A stretch of DNA of 58,575 nucleotides, taken from NCBI GenBank assembly GCA_019400425.1, contig JAFREE010000149.1, positions 1 through 58,575 on the forward strand. Direction: 5' to 3'. Positions 47,791 through 57,780 of this stretch are shown in pieces. The translations under genes and the position numbers were made by a program. The notes under the pieces are model-generated. The model made no database searches. It was not told the origin of the DNA and worked only from the letters and a program-made list of their open reading frames with translations. The first letter of the stretch is position 1, and every line of letters begins with the position of its first letter. Origin of the DNA: Hymenochaete sp. R1 (taxonomy: Eukaryota; Basidiomycota; Agaricomycetes; Hymenochaetales; Hymenochaetaceae).

Positions 47791-48871
47791 ATGTCTAAAG
47801 CAGTATCAGTGGTTGGGAAGCTGTCGCGGATGCGCATCATTGCTCTACCCCTTACCTCTGATTCTTCTCTGACTGGTCCTCTGACATACTACCATTTCCA
47901 AACGCCTCTACCTACCAAGGCTCAGAGCGAACCTAGTCTCTTCAAGAAGGCTAGTGAAAAAGTCGCAGAAGTATGGACAAGCTTTGGAAAAGCTCCAGCA
48001 GGCAGCTGGAAGGCAAGTCGTAAGTTTACTTTAAGAAGTATCGCTTCTGACGTCTTCTCAGAATCGGAGCTTCACCTATGGGGAACGCCTCATGGATCGA
48101 ATTGAGTTTGAAGAGCTGTCCCTCAAGTCGATGGATCCTTCCCTTGGCCCGAGGCTCTCAAATTTTGGAAAGTCTGATGTGCAAATGGACCGTAAAAATT
48201 CTTCATTAGTATGCACTCCGCAATGATTTTACTGCGCGTTTTCCCAAGGACACTAATTCTCATCGAGACACATACCTTTACTTTTAGGTTCCTTTGATCT
48301 ATCCGACCCTTCTTGCTAAGACTGCGCCTCCCACCATACAACTGCATAGGTCTCTAGAAAAAAGGAGTCCGAGCCATAGGAAAGGATTTTACACATGGCT
48401 TTTACTTTCCCCTTTGACAGCTCCCTTTATGCTGATACGTATGTCCCTTCCCTGTGTTTCCTCTATCCTTCTTACCCAAGCTTTCTGTAAGCTATCATAC
48501 CCAACCTGCCATTCTTCTTCTGCTTGTGGCGTTCATGGCATCATTACAAAGGTAAGTTTGTTTGGCAGTATATGATCGATACGCATCTAATATTATCGAT
48601 TCTAGCCCACAAAGCCTCTTTGTACCTTTTGTCTTTATTAGACAAGAAGGCTATAGAACCTCAGCCGAGTGTGACGCTCGACAGGATATATCAAGAGCTC
48701 GGACCTCCCAGTCATGTCCTTTCAGATGAGAAGAAGTCCTCACAAATCCTTCTTCGTAAAGAAGCTATTCCACGGATAGTGACTCACTTTGAGCTTCCTG
48801 CCTCTGCTGAAGCAGATCTATACCGAGCATTGGATCAAACCGAGGCGAGGCTAAAAGAAGGAGAAAGGTAG
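47791..48871 (+). CDS. Mitochondrial K+/H+ exchange-related protein (Mit_KHE1 family)
   Basis: Inner mitochondrial membrane-associated family (yeast members include Mrx19/Ydl183c) linked to mitochondrial K+/H+ exchange. Five exons (47791-48023, 48070-48208, 48288-48438, 48492-48551, 48606-48871) join in frame to 282 aa. Family blocks: MRIIALPLTSDSSLTGPLTY near the start, then FTYGERLMDRIEFEELSLKS (about 78-97), GFYTWLLLSPLTAPFMLIPI and IPNLPFFFCLWRSWHHYKAH (about 150-195), which form the hydrophobic core. A hydrophilic helical tail follows (ASAEADLYRALDQTEARLKE). The first donor (GTTTAC) is non-consensus and could be displaced by a few codons. Transport function itself is known only from family genetics. 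Confidence 0.87.
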
Positions 48872-49212
48872 ACCTTGAGGCCGTTGCCCGACCGTGCTTG
48901 TAAGTGTGACAGCTGATTTGTTATTGCGTATTCGCTTAACAATGCTGCCATCTCCTCTTCAGGCACATCGGTATACCCACATTTTAAATCTCCAAACTTT
49001 TCCTCGACCTAGACATCGCTTACCTTCTGCATTAGTTTCACTCATCTCTATCCGTACTTTGCAATGGACTGTACACGACTTAGACTTCCTAATTCAAGCA
49101 TACCTTTGCGTCCCAGTTCGTATGGATTGCTTTGCGCTTCCTATCTGAGTGGCACGAACACTCATGTCCCAGATCCAACGACCGCCAGTCGTCATTCCGT
49201 CTCCTTCGTCTC
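48872..49212. other. Intergenic, promoter of the F-box gene
   Basis: Pyrimidine-rich non-coding sequence. The F-box frame is open back to 49132, but the better start is 49213; the 27 codons between are open yet not protein-like. Confidence 0.45.
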
Positions 49213-51138
49213 ATGACGGACCCCAAGTATATTCCTCCGCCAAATGGTAAATGCCTTATCGATAAACTGCCTCCCGACATCTTGTCATCCATCTTTCGCC
49301 TCGGCACACAAGCTCAATTAGAGGATGACGAATGGTTCATTCAAGATGACGATGGTGACGAGGACTATGAGGATGTCAGTAGCTCGGAAGAAGAGCATGA
49401 TCGTGACGAGACGGGCGGCAACGTTAATGGCGACGAGAAAAGCGTTCCTATACCACCGCTCATACCGACTAGTAGCAGCAACACCCGTGTTTACGACGCC
49501 ACATCACCAGAAGAAGAGAACCCTGTTTGGACTCTACCATTCCAAGTCCGCGTATCCCATGTCTGTAGAAAGTGGAGACGTATCGCGCTCGACTGTCCCC
49601 TCCTTTGGACTTCTATCACATTTCACGAGAGCTATCCTTTTTCGGAAAGCGAGGCCTGGCTTCATCGCTCGAAGCAATGCCCATTGGACATCAGTCTTGA
49701 CATTCCTCCATACGACGATGAACTCAAGTTTTCCAGTTCTCATGATGATGAAGATGTCGAATACGATGCGGACCCGGAGAAGAAAGGTCTGGAGAGGTTG
49801 AAACAGATACTGGATATCATCATGCCACAGGTCAGACGGTGGAAATCTTTCGACCTCTCGACCGTCACTTACGAGCAGGCTCATACAGCGTTAAAACGTC
49901 TGGGTGACTGCCCGTCGGAGCCCGGAGCTCCTTTGCTCGAGGAGCTGAGCCTTTACTGTGACGAAGATACAGCTTTTGAAAGATTCATGCACGAACAATA
50001 CAAGAGTCATATCTTACTCTTCGGCGGCCATGCACCAAAACTCACGAACTTGGGGCTGTGGAGCGTCCATTTGGACTGGAATCTCTTACTTCCACAGGCC
50101 CTTCGAAGCGGCTCCTTCATGCACACTTCGTCTCAACTTCCTGTGGCTAACAATTTGCGGGAGATAGAGTTATCCTTTCATGCCACCGAAGTTCGACCAT
50201 CTCTCGACCAATTCCTCATGATTCTAAAAGCGTCACCTTGTCTTGAATCTCTCAAGCTTGCTTGTTCCGGTCCTATTCTCTCTTCCGACATTACCGAGTC
50301 GGATCGCATTTCCCTGCCAAATCTGCGCCTACTCTTCCTTGCATCCCTTGACGAGCCCTACGCAACGAAGATTATTCGTTTGCTGCACACCCCAGGGCTT
50401 GTTTCGTTCGGTCTCGATTTTGACGATGGTTCATACAGGGAATTTGTAAGGCTGCTTGCACAGCCTGTCACCACCCCGACATGTGTCGTGCGGGCACCTT
50501 TCGATGATTCGAACGACGAGGCCATCCGATCTTTATTAGAAATGTCACTCGATGCCACTTCGCTTCCCCGACCTGCTTCTTTACTCTCTAATCTTACATT
50601 CCTCAAGTTGTCGGGACTTTTCAGCGAGGACGGGTGCGCGCGAATCTTATATGAAGGAGCCCCCCGTGTAGAGAAACTTTATCTCAATCTGCACTACCTA
50701 CCTGAAACTTTCTTGTCGCTTCTCATCGCGAACCAGGACGAGACCATTGAGGGCGCGGAATTGATTGCTCGTGCTATCAGGGCCGAGACACCTCAAGCGC
50801 CGCCCCTGCTCCCTCAGTTAAAGGAATTAACCATCGGTGGGGTACAAGGCGACTCGATCTGCTTTTTGATTACGGCACGAAAAGTTGCGGGAGTACCGCT
50901 TCAAAGTCTGCATATTGAATGGAGGACGCCCTTTGTGCCCGAAGACCGGGCATGGATTTATCATAATGTAGATACGGTCGACTTTGTAGAGCTAAGCGAC
51001 GAGGAACTTGACTTTGAAGAGTTGTCAATTAGTGATGGTGACGATGACGGTGGGAATGACGATGAGGATGGCGGTGAGAACGGAGGGAGTGGAGAAGAGG
51101 ATGGCGAAGAAATAAATGAATTTGAGGCCATTATATAG
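49213..51138 (+). CDS. F-box protein with leucine-rich C-terminal region
   Basis: Single exon of 641 aa, a member of the large Agaricomycete F-box expansion; presumed substrate receptor of an SCF ubiquitin ligase. The F-box is split: helix 1 (LIDKLPPDILSSIFRLG, about 15-31) is followed by an acidic Asp/Glu-rich insert of ~75 residues before the second half, VRVSHVCRKWRRIALDCPLL (about 115-134). Downstream segments resemble leucine-rich repeats (NLREIELSFHATEVRPSLDQ, LPNLRLLFLASLD, LSNLTFLKLSGLFSEDG, LPQLKELTIGGVQGDS). The C-terminus is a second acidic tail rich in Asp, Gly and Glu. The start is chosen at the first Met before the F-box, with MTDPKYIPPPNGK just upstream of helix 1. Confidence 0.9.
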   Translation: MTDPKYIPPPNGKCLIDKLPPDILSSIFRLGTQAQLEDDEWFIQDDDGDEDYEDVSSSEEEHDRDETGGNVNGDEKSVPIPPLIPTSSSNTRVYDATSPEEENPVWTLPFQVRVSHVCRKWRRIALDCPLLWTSITFHESYPFSESEAWLHRSKQCPLDISLDIPPYDDELKFSSSHDDEDVEYDADPEKKGLERLKQILDIIMPQVRRWKSFDLSTVTYEQAHTALKRLGDCPSEPGAPLLEELSLYCDEDTAFERFMHEQYKSHILLFGGHAPKLTNLGLWSVHLDWNLLLPQALRSGSFMHTSSQLPVANNLREIELSFHATEVRPSLDQFLMILKASPCLESLKLACSGPILSSDITESDRISLPNLRLLFLASLDEPYATKIIRLLHTPGLVSFGLDFDDGSYREFVRLLAQPVTTPTCVVRAPFDDSNDEAIRSLLEMSLDATSLPRPASLLSNLTFLKLSGLFSEDGCARILYEGAPRVEKLYLNLHYLPETFLSLLIANQDETIEGAELIARAIRAETPQAPPLLPQLKELTIGGVQGDSICFLITARKVAGVPLQSLHIEWRTPFVPEDRAWIYHNVDTVDFVELSDEELDFEELSISDGDDDGGNDDEDGGENGGSGEEDGEEINEFEAII

Positions 51139-53385
51139 TTTCAGGACTGTTATTCGGCTAACGGTGTACTTTATACTTGGCATGTCATTATAGACTGTCG
51201 TTTTATTTACATGTAAGAGTAGAAGAGAATCTTGTCTTTGACGAGAAAACGTCCAACGCAAGAGTAGCTTGCAAAGATTCGAAGCACTGTCTTCATGTGA
51301 GTGATCATTAAAGTGGCACAAGTCTCGAAAATCCCGTACTTATGAAGGCCAATAGATATGATAAACTTGAAGGACTGCGAAGTATCCGAGTCAACCATAA
51401 CGCGTCAACAGTCGTCAATAACGCGGTCCAAATGCGCAAAGCTGCATAGCTTCTCGACCCATGAATCGCATCATGTTCTTCGAATCAAGACCTGACTTAT
51501 CCCCTCGCGCGAACGTTCGCCGATTCCATTGTTATTCAGAAGACGAAGGTTCAATGTCATGGCATCTCAACCAGCCCAGTCCTTTTCGCTATAGCCCAAC
51601 CATTCCAGACTGGACTGCTGGAATATCGTGACTGTCTCTCGAGTGGTTGTTCTCTAGGAAGTAGCACAGCTTTCGAAATTCCCAGGCTTTCTGGTCCAAA
51701 TCTTATAAGAGACGACCACTCTCACTCACTTTTCGTCTCCCCATCTCTCCCTCGAACCACTACCATCCCTTCCAAGGGACGAGGGATCTTCATCATGGCC
51801 ACTCAAGGCTTCCTCCTCTACTGTGCTCTTAGGCTCTGCGCGATGCCACACATCCTCCTTTCATACCTCTGCCACTCCGCATCCTTACTCTCCGTCGTCT
51901 ACACCATACCACACATACCACACATACCACACATACATAACCACATCGCAGACGACACGAGCACAGGTACCACACTGGCCGCTTCGAGATAGAGGTATGT
52001 GCCACTCACAGTAAACTCTTCGTACTCATTCCTCCTTCAGACAGCATCATCGCGGCGAGTGGCAACTCCAACCAGAGTCTGCCACTGCGTCAACCGCATA
52101 AACCAAGCGTCTCTCGACGGCCAGGGCAACAACCCAATCCAGGCTTCCACGGTGGGGGGTGGCCGCATCGTGGATAGTGAGGCATTGAATTGGCCATGTA
52201 AATGCAGAGCTTTCCACTCATGCAAATAACATACTGACTCGCTGTCTGTGTCAGCCTCAGCATAATAATATTGGTCTTCCGCCTCAAAAAGGCGAGTTGG
52301 CAGAGGGCTGACATTTCAGTGACAGCACAGTGAGTCTGGGTGGATGGGCCAGCTCACTCGAGGGTGCTTCTTCCTACTAATAGTAGTCGCACTCTCGATA
52401 CGCCGGGGTCAGGCGAAATGACCGGGGTTGGCCAGTCTTACGAGATTGGGTCAACAAAAGGAAGTGGGTGGCAGGGCCTCTTCTACTCCCGACGTACTAT
52501 GGCGATGGGTTCGACTGAATTGTCGCTTCCTGTTCCTGGTGCTTATATGCGCGGAGCCATTCTTGTTCGACCGAGTATTGGGCCGCCATTCTGCGGAGGC
52601 ATGCTAATCCCTAGATTCTGGTCAGTAAAAGCATTCCCTGATTCCTAGCTTTCGACTCACATTGTTCGTCAGGACCTGGCAAAAGATGGACCGAGGATTA
52701 TTGGGGGCAATATACTAATGATATATTGCAATTTTCTTTTCTTTAAAAAAACGATGCTTGGTCTGGCTCGAGACCGGGAGTCGGCGCAAAACATCCATTA
52801 TGGAGCCGGCGGGAGGTGGGTGGGCGGGACCACCTCCGACGGTGAGTGTTTTTTTTATGTCTGGAGTAATTAGTTTCCCGCAATATGATACTTTTCAAAC
52901 AAATACCCGCTGTGATGCGCGAATATGAACCGTGACGAACTTCACTTCTCTCGAGGCTCGTAAATTATAATCGAGAGTCCCAGTCAAGCCTAAAAAAGAG
53001 AAGTCGCGAGTATTTTTCGTCAATCGACCACCCGTACCACTAGTATATTAATATTGTGTCCATAATGTCAGTTGTGGATGTGTTATACGGGAAGTTTGAG
53101 TCAGAATGATGGACAGAGTGCAACGAGCACTAGTACTAAGCTGAGCAGAGCGCAGAACGAGGAGACGCGCTTCGCCTGTCGCGTCGTCGCATGGTATTCG
53201 AGAGCAGCCTTCCCCAATGCCACCCATGATCTTCCAACTCTCGCTTCAACTATTTTGTACCCCCACCCGCCAGATGATTGAAAAGAAGAAATATACAGTC
53301 CATTGTGTGTACGTCTGCTGACTCGCCAGATGTTGTGAGTTTCGGAATTCCCTAAGCCTGAGGTCACAGTGCTGGTGGGCTAACC
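51139..53385. other. Gene-poor accessory region
   Basis: No confident gene. A CT-rich promoter-like stretch (51720-51790) leads into ATG at 51795 and a hydrophobic 65-aa frame that soon becomes a simple repeat (ACACATACC units, about 51901-51935). A frame at 52340-52648 (+) is Gly/Ser-rich without domain. The dispersed repeat copy A lies at 52566-52860. Composition and lack of splicing signals suggest decayed sequence. Confidence 0.45.
52566..52860 (+). repeat. Dispersed ~290-bp repeat, copy A
   Basis: Begins GTTCGACCGAGTATTGGGCC and runs through CAGGACCTGGCAAAAGATGG, ACCGAGGATTATTGGGGGCA, GCTCGAGACCGGGAGTCGGC and ACCACCTCCGACGGTGAGTG. The same blocks, in the same order and orientation, recur at 56692-56985. 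Divergence between copies is moderate, with small indels. No coding frame is shared. Class unknown. Confidence 0.75.
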
Positions 53386-54058
53386 ATGTTGGTCCGTGTT
53401 CAGTGGTGGTTATTTCAGGTATACCATTCTGGCGCAGAGGTGAAAGAAATGCTGAAAGACTCATTGCGTATTTCAGATATGAGTGGGATAGTCGATATTG
53501 ACACATACTGCGATGAAGAGAGCCAAAGGCCATACACCTCGTCTACGGTCCATTCTTTCTCCCGTCTTCCATCATCCACTGGCACTATCCCCATGCATCG
53601 GGCTTCTTTTTCACCAAGGTGCTGGGCAGCGCTTCTCATTGTTAAGCATTTTGATACAGACCTGGAGCTTCCATGGAGGATGTACGTAACTTTGGCGGCG
53701 AGGGTAGCATCTGCATTACCTTTCGCTTTCGGTACGATCAAACCTGGAACAAAGTAAGTCAAGCTTTTGAAGCTGGCCTTTAAATAATTGATCTCCATTC
53801 CTTTTATCCAGCATTGGCAAATTAGCTCCAGCAGGTGTCATTAAAAAGTCGGTATTTGTGCCTTTGTACCAAGTTCGCTGGCTAATTCTTCGTGGTCATA
53901 TTTTCTCAATCAGACTTCAACGAATTCACCGCACAAATCTCCCTAGGCCATTCCCCCTTTTGCACAACAGTCCGTGAGCCAGTTGTGGATCTCTCACAAG
54001 CATTCAGAGTTGCCGAGTATCTTCTGACGCCTCATATCGTGCCGATGACAAACTCTTG
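53386..54058 (+). pseudogene. Probable degraded gene, unidentified
   Basis: A frame at 53386-53757 reads protein-like text (AEVKEMLKDSLRISDMSGIV, LELPWRMYVTLAARVASALP, FAFGTIKPGT), reaches a GTAAGT donor, and resumes after TATCCAG at 53813 with IGKLAPAGVIKK. A further block, 53915-54058, reads DFNEFTAQISLGHSPFCTTV, REPVVDLSQAFRVAEYLLTP and ends in TGA. No in-phase junction joins the second and third blocks cleanly, so it is either broken or the model is incomplete. No family recognised. Confidence 0.4.
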
Positions 54059-55373
54059 AGTGGCTTAGGAGGTGTCGGACGTGGGGGCAGAGTCAGCTTG
54101 CTGAAGCGAAGGATCAGATGGAATGAGTTGTACGTGAGCGAGGATATTTCCAACAAGGTACGCTACCACTTGGCTTTCTTTGTGCAGCAAGGAGAATGTT
54201 GACCATTGAGTTTTTTAAGTTATGACACTCTCTACCGACGTATTCTATCCTCTATGCACCTAGTGTTCTCACAGTTCCCCTATGTCGCTACTTCACACCC
54301 CGGCAGGATAGGCATCGCCCGCTGTCCACTGACTGTACGGTCTTTTCTTAAGATGTGATCTTCCAGGGTCCGGCTTGTAGAGCGCACATATATGGTGGAG
54401 TGTAGATTCGACAGGGGTTTTACCGAGGCACCGCTAAACAGTATATCCAGTTTTCTTCGTCTGACCCACTGGCGTTCATATGTAGCTTACTGATATTTTT
54501 CAGGCTCTCGCTTGACATCCTCTGAAGTATTGGTAATGGTATCAATCCCACCACTAGAAAGCGTCTCGCTAGAGCATGAGATAGGTGTCAATGGGCAAAG
54601 TCAGTGTATGGAGGCAGGATGGTGAAGTAGGCATAGGGCTAAGATCAATGGGGCTCGAGTCTACGGATAATGGCTCTTGAACTTTCTAGCAATCGGACGC
54701 GTAAGTTCACAATGGATGATACTGTTCGACATCTTTTTTGGGTGGTGGGAGAGAAGGCACTGAATGACGTGCCAAACCCTCGACTCTAAGTCCAGTCCTA
54801 CCGGCAACTACATGCGCATACACGAGCATAGGCATACCGGGCAAGCTACTCACTTTCACCTACGATACACGGACAAAGTTTCAGACGGCGAGACTACTGG
54901 GTAAGAAAGGGGCTAGCTGTAGCTGACACTCGCTGATATCTCCAGCCTTGAGGTGCAATGAGGACTTCCACAAGCACTATCCGACATCCTTTTAGGCTCT
55001 GGGTTCCGGAATTCTCTCAAGCTTCCGATGCTGCAATTTCATCGATGAAATGGGGTACTAGCAGGGCGGGTAAACACTCAAAATTCTTAAACAAAAGTGA
55101 GCTAACACAGAAATTTACTTTTGTTCTCTCTTTCTTTGCTACTCGGTCTAAAAAATCTACAATCTCAAAACGATTTACGCATAAACTGCAAAGTCGTCTT
55201 GGACTAGGCTCCAAATGGACTAAATCCCCATTTAACTTTGCTCCTTCATAGTTTTGCAAGACCTTTCAACCCTCCCCTCAACCCTCTCTTCCTCTTTTCT
55301 CTCTTCTTAACTTCTTCCACCGATATTGCGAACAGAATCTTTCTCCCTTTCTATTAGCACTGTCTCCAACACA
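54059..55373. other. Gene-poor accessory region
   Basis: No recognisable gene; one minus-strand 80-aa frame and one plus-strand 97-aa frame overlap near 54958-55259 and neither is convincing. The 100 bp before 55374 are pyrimidine-rich (CCTCCCCTCAACCCTCTCTT), the probable promoter of the orphan gene. Confidence 0.45.
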
Positions 55374-56624
55374 ATGTCCTCCAGCCGAGGCAAGCGCACT
55401 CGCCATGAACGAAGCTCCAGTTCTCCAGAACACAGCAGTGGTAAACGTGTCGCCACAAGAGGGTCCACATCGTCCACAGCGCACGCAGTGGACGTTCAAC
55501 CACATCCCCTTGCAGCAGAACAATCTGACCACGATGGTACCTTCCGCCACGGTCTTTCGCCTCAGGACCTGGACCCCAAAGCCTCACCTTTGAAAGGTCT
55601 GAAATTGGTACGTCAAGACATCCAACACAGTGTCCCCGTGTCAGCTAGCGAAGCAGTGGCTGCTACAGGGAGCGCATCTACTCCAGCTGCATTGCCCCCT
55701 TCGTCTGCTCCAGCTCCTTCAGACCACTCAGTGTCTTCTTCTGCGAATAATCCTACTGGCTCCTTATCCACCGAGGAGAAGCATCCGCGTCCCCCTGTCA
55801 CCATCATTGTTGATGGAAAGGAGGTCGTCGGTACGGATGCTATAGACTTTGTCGATGACCTTGCGAAGACAGTGAAGGCGCAGAAGTACGAGATACTGAA
55901 GGAGAAGGTAAAGTTCGAGGACAACACTGTTTTGGCCAGGTCTATGATCGTAGATCTCGATGTCCTCCGTTGGGAGAGGAGAAAGGATGAAATTTATTCC
56001 TTGGCTGGGATCGTTACTAACACAGTGAAGATGGACGAAGTAAAAGCCTATGTTCCAAATATCGTTTCGACGCCTCGGCATCCCGAAGGCGAAGAGAACA
56101 AAATAATTTCCATGCTCGATGATTATATACAAAATCGTCATGCCATGAATAGCCAAAGGCTGACTAACGTTAAACGATCTCTAGCTCGCTCCGGTGCCTC
56201 AGTAGAGGGTTTGCCCAGTCAAGCAGTAGACTGGAAGGATCACATCACACCCGAGGCTCTCAACGATGAATTCTATCACCTCTGCATCTGCGCTGAAGGC
56301 TATTTGAAGGCGTACGAGACGGCGATTCCCAGGTCATTCCAGAAAATAGAGGAGAAAAGCAAGGAGACGAAGGATGTTCGCAGCGTGGTGAGAGCCTACG
56401 AGAGACTTTTCCAGGCCTTGGAGGAGAAATTGTCCATCTTCAAGGAAAAATTGGGCCCTTCAGGAGAGCTTGCAAATGATTACGCCAAAATAAGGTTGCA
56501 AATGCCGATGGTATCGCCCGATTTGAAGGTTTTGCTGGGTCTGACAGCAAAGAACTTTCTCCCCGAAGATGGTACTGGGCAGCCGGCATCTATTTATGAG
56601 AAGTATTACTCCCCAACCTCTTAA
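55374..56624 (+). CDS. Orphan protein, unknown function
   Basis: Single exon of 416 aa from the ATG at 55374 (frame open 16 codons further up). The first ~110 residues are Ser/Pro/Ala-rich and disordered, starting with a basic MSSSRGKRTRHERSSSS that could be a nuclear signal. A compact segment begins at PPVTIIVDGKEVVGTDAIDF. The rest is largely helical (DDLAKTVKAQKYEILKEKVK, AYERLFQALEEKLSIFKEKL) with conserved-looking Trp and Cys (WKDHITPEALNDEFYHLCIC). No domain or transposon signature was recognised. It sits between two copies of a dispersed repeat, so it could be a lineage-specific or element-associated gene. Even codon-position composition and length argue that it is real. Confidence 0.65.
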   Translation: MSSSRGKRTRHERSSSSPEHSSGKRVATRGSTSSTAHAVDVQPHPLAAEQSDHDGTFRHGLSPQDLDPKASPLKGLKLVRQDIQHSVPVSASEAVAATGSASTPAALPPSSAPAPSDHSVSSSANNPTGSLSTEEKHPRPPVTIIVDGKEVVGTDAIDFVDDLAKTVKAQKYEILKEKVKFEDNTVLARSMIVDLDVLRWERRKDEIYSLAGIVTNTVKMDEVKAYVPNIVSTPRHPEGEENKIISMLDDYIQNRHAMNSQRLTNVKRSLARSGASVEGLPSQAVDWKDHITPEALNDEFYHLCICAEGYLKAYETAIPRSFQKIEEKSKETKDVRSVVRAYERLFQALEEKLSIFKEKLGPSGELANDYAKIRLQMPMVSPDLKVLLGLTAKNFLPEDGTGQPASIYEKYYSPTS

Positions 56625-56691
56625 TATCTGTCGTACTTTAGAGAATCAGTAATGATGATAATAGTGATTGAAAATAACCTATCATTTCTTT

Positions 56692-56985
56692 TCAACCGAG
56701 TATTGGGCCACCATTCTGCGGATACAGTGCATGCTGATTTCTGGATTCGGGCGAGGAGAATCTTTCTCTACTATCCAGCTTTCAAACCACCTTGCTTGTC
56801 AGGACCTGGCAATATATGGACTGAGGATTATTGGGGGCAGTATACTTATAATATATATTGCACGTTTTAAAAAATAGTGCTTGGTGCAGCTCGAGACCGG
56901 GACTCCGGAGTTAGCGCAAACATTATATGGAGCCGATGAAATGTAGGTGGGCAGGACCATCTCCGACTGTGAGTGAAAGTTTCTT
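56692..56985 (+). repeat. Dispersed ~290-bp repeat, copy B
   Basis: Starts TTCAACCGAGTATTGGGCCA, 68 bp after the stop codon of the orphan gene. It matches copy A block by block: CAGGACCTGGCAATATATGG, ACTGAGGATTATTGGGGGCA, GCTCGAGACCGGGACTCCGG, ACCATCTCCGACTGTGAGTG. Same orientation as copy A; centres about 4.1 kb apart. Confidence 0.75.
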
Positions 56986-57780
56986 TTTCTCGAATAGTAA
57001 TATCCTCGAAACACATTGCAAGCCACTTGAGAAGTAACTTTCTGTGTTATGCGACATGAAGGCGATTGTTCAACGCCCTTTCCGATTTTACTATGATTTG
57101 GCTAGGTGATGTGGGTGAGTCCAGACGTACGCTTTAAAGTTTTTCCGTCTTGGGCTCAAGCCTTTTGACTTATTCGTGATCTATACCTATGTCAACGTGA
57201 AAAGTAAATAAGAACAGTCACTTTTGGTCGGAGATAATACATACCGTAAAGAATGTTGTCTTGATGACAGTATCATCGTGCTTTGGTGCTTACCTTTGTT
57301 GCTCTCTTTACCTCCGATTTCTACTTCACACAGCTGTCGCACATACAGTTCAGAAAACTGGCATAAAGCGTATACAGACGAGTATGGTGGTCACCGAGGG
57401 GGTTTATTAGGTCCAAGACCTAGCCGAAGGTCCAAGCCGTTTAGCGAGATTTTGAAGGTCCAAGCACTTTAGCGAGAAGCTCCAAAGGTTTTAAGTTTCT
57501 AAATTAAAGCATTTAAAGAATTAAGATTCGAAGACTTGCAATTTTAAAGTATTTACTTATATAAATTTATTGACCAATGGTGCATTTATTGGTAGAAGGT
57601 TTTTTTTTAACTCGGAAGCATACAACAAGCAAGGAAAACCAAAGTTGAAGCCAAACCGAACTCAAAGAACGAGTGTTCTGACGACAAACGCAGCCTGCTG
57701 AATTTGGACCAAATTAACAATATTATATATAAATATATATTAATTCACAAGACAGAACAATTACATTGTCTAAACTAAGC
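56986..57780. other. Intergenic; short repeats, AT-rich
   Basis: Near 57410-57470 the phrase AGGTCCAAG occurs three times within about 60 bp, two of them followed by TTTAGCGAGA, a small decayed direct repeat. From 57480 to 57770 the DNA is strongly AT-rich. No gene seen. Confidence 0.5.

Noticed and set aside
52500..52530. GGTTCGACT resembling a tRNA B box
   Set aside because: No matching A box or cloverleaf could be found around it.
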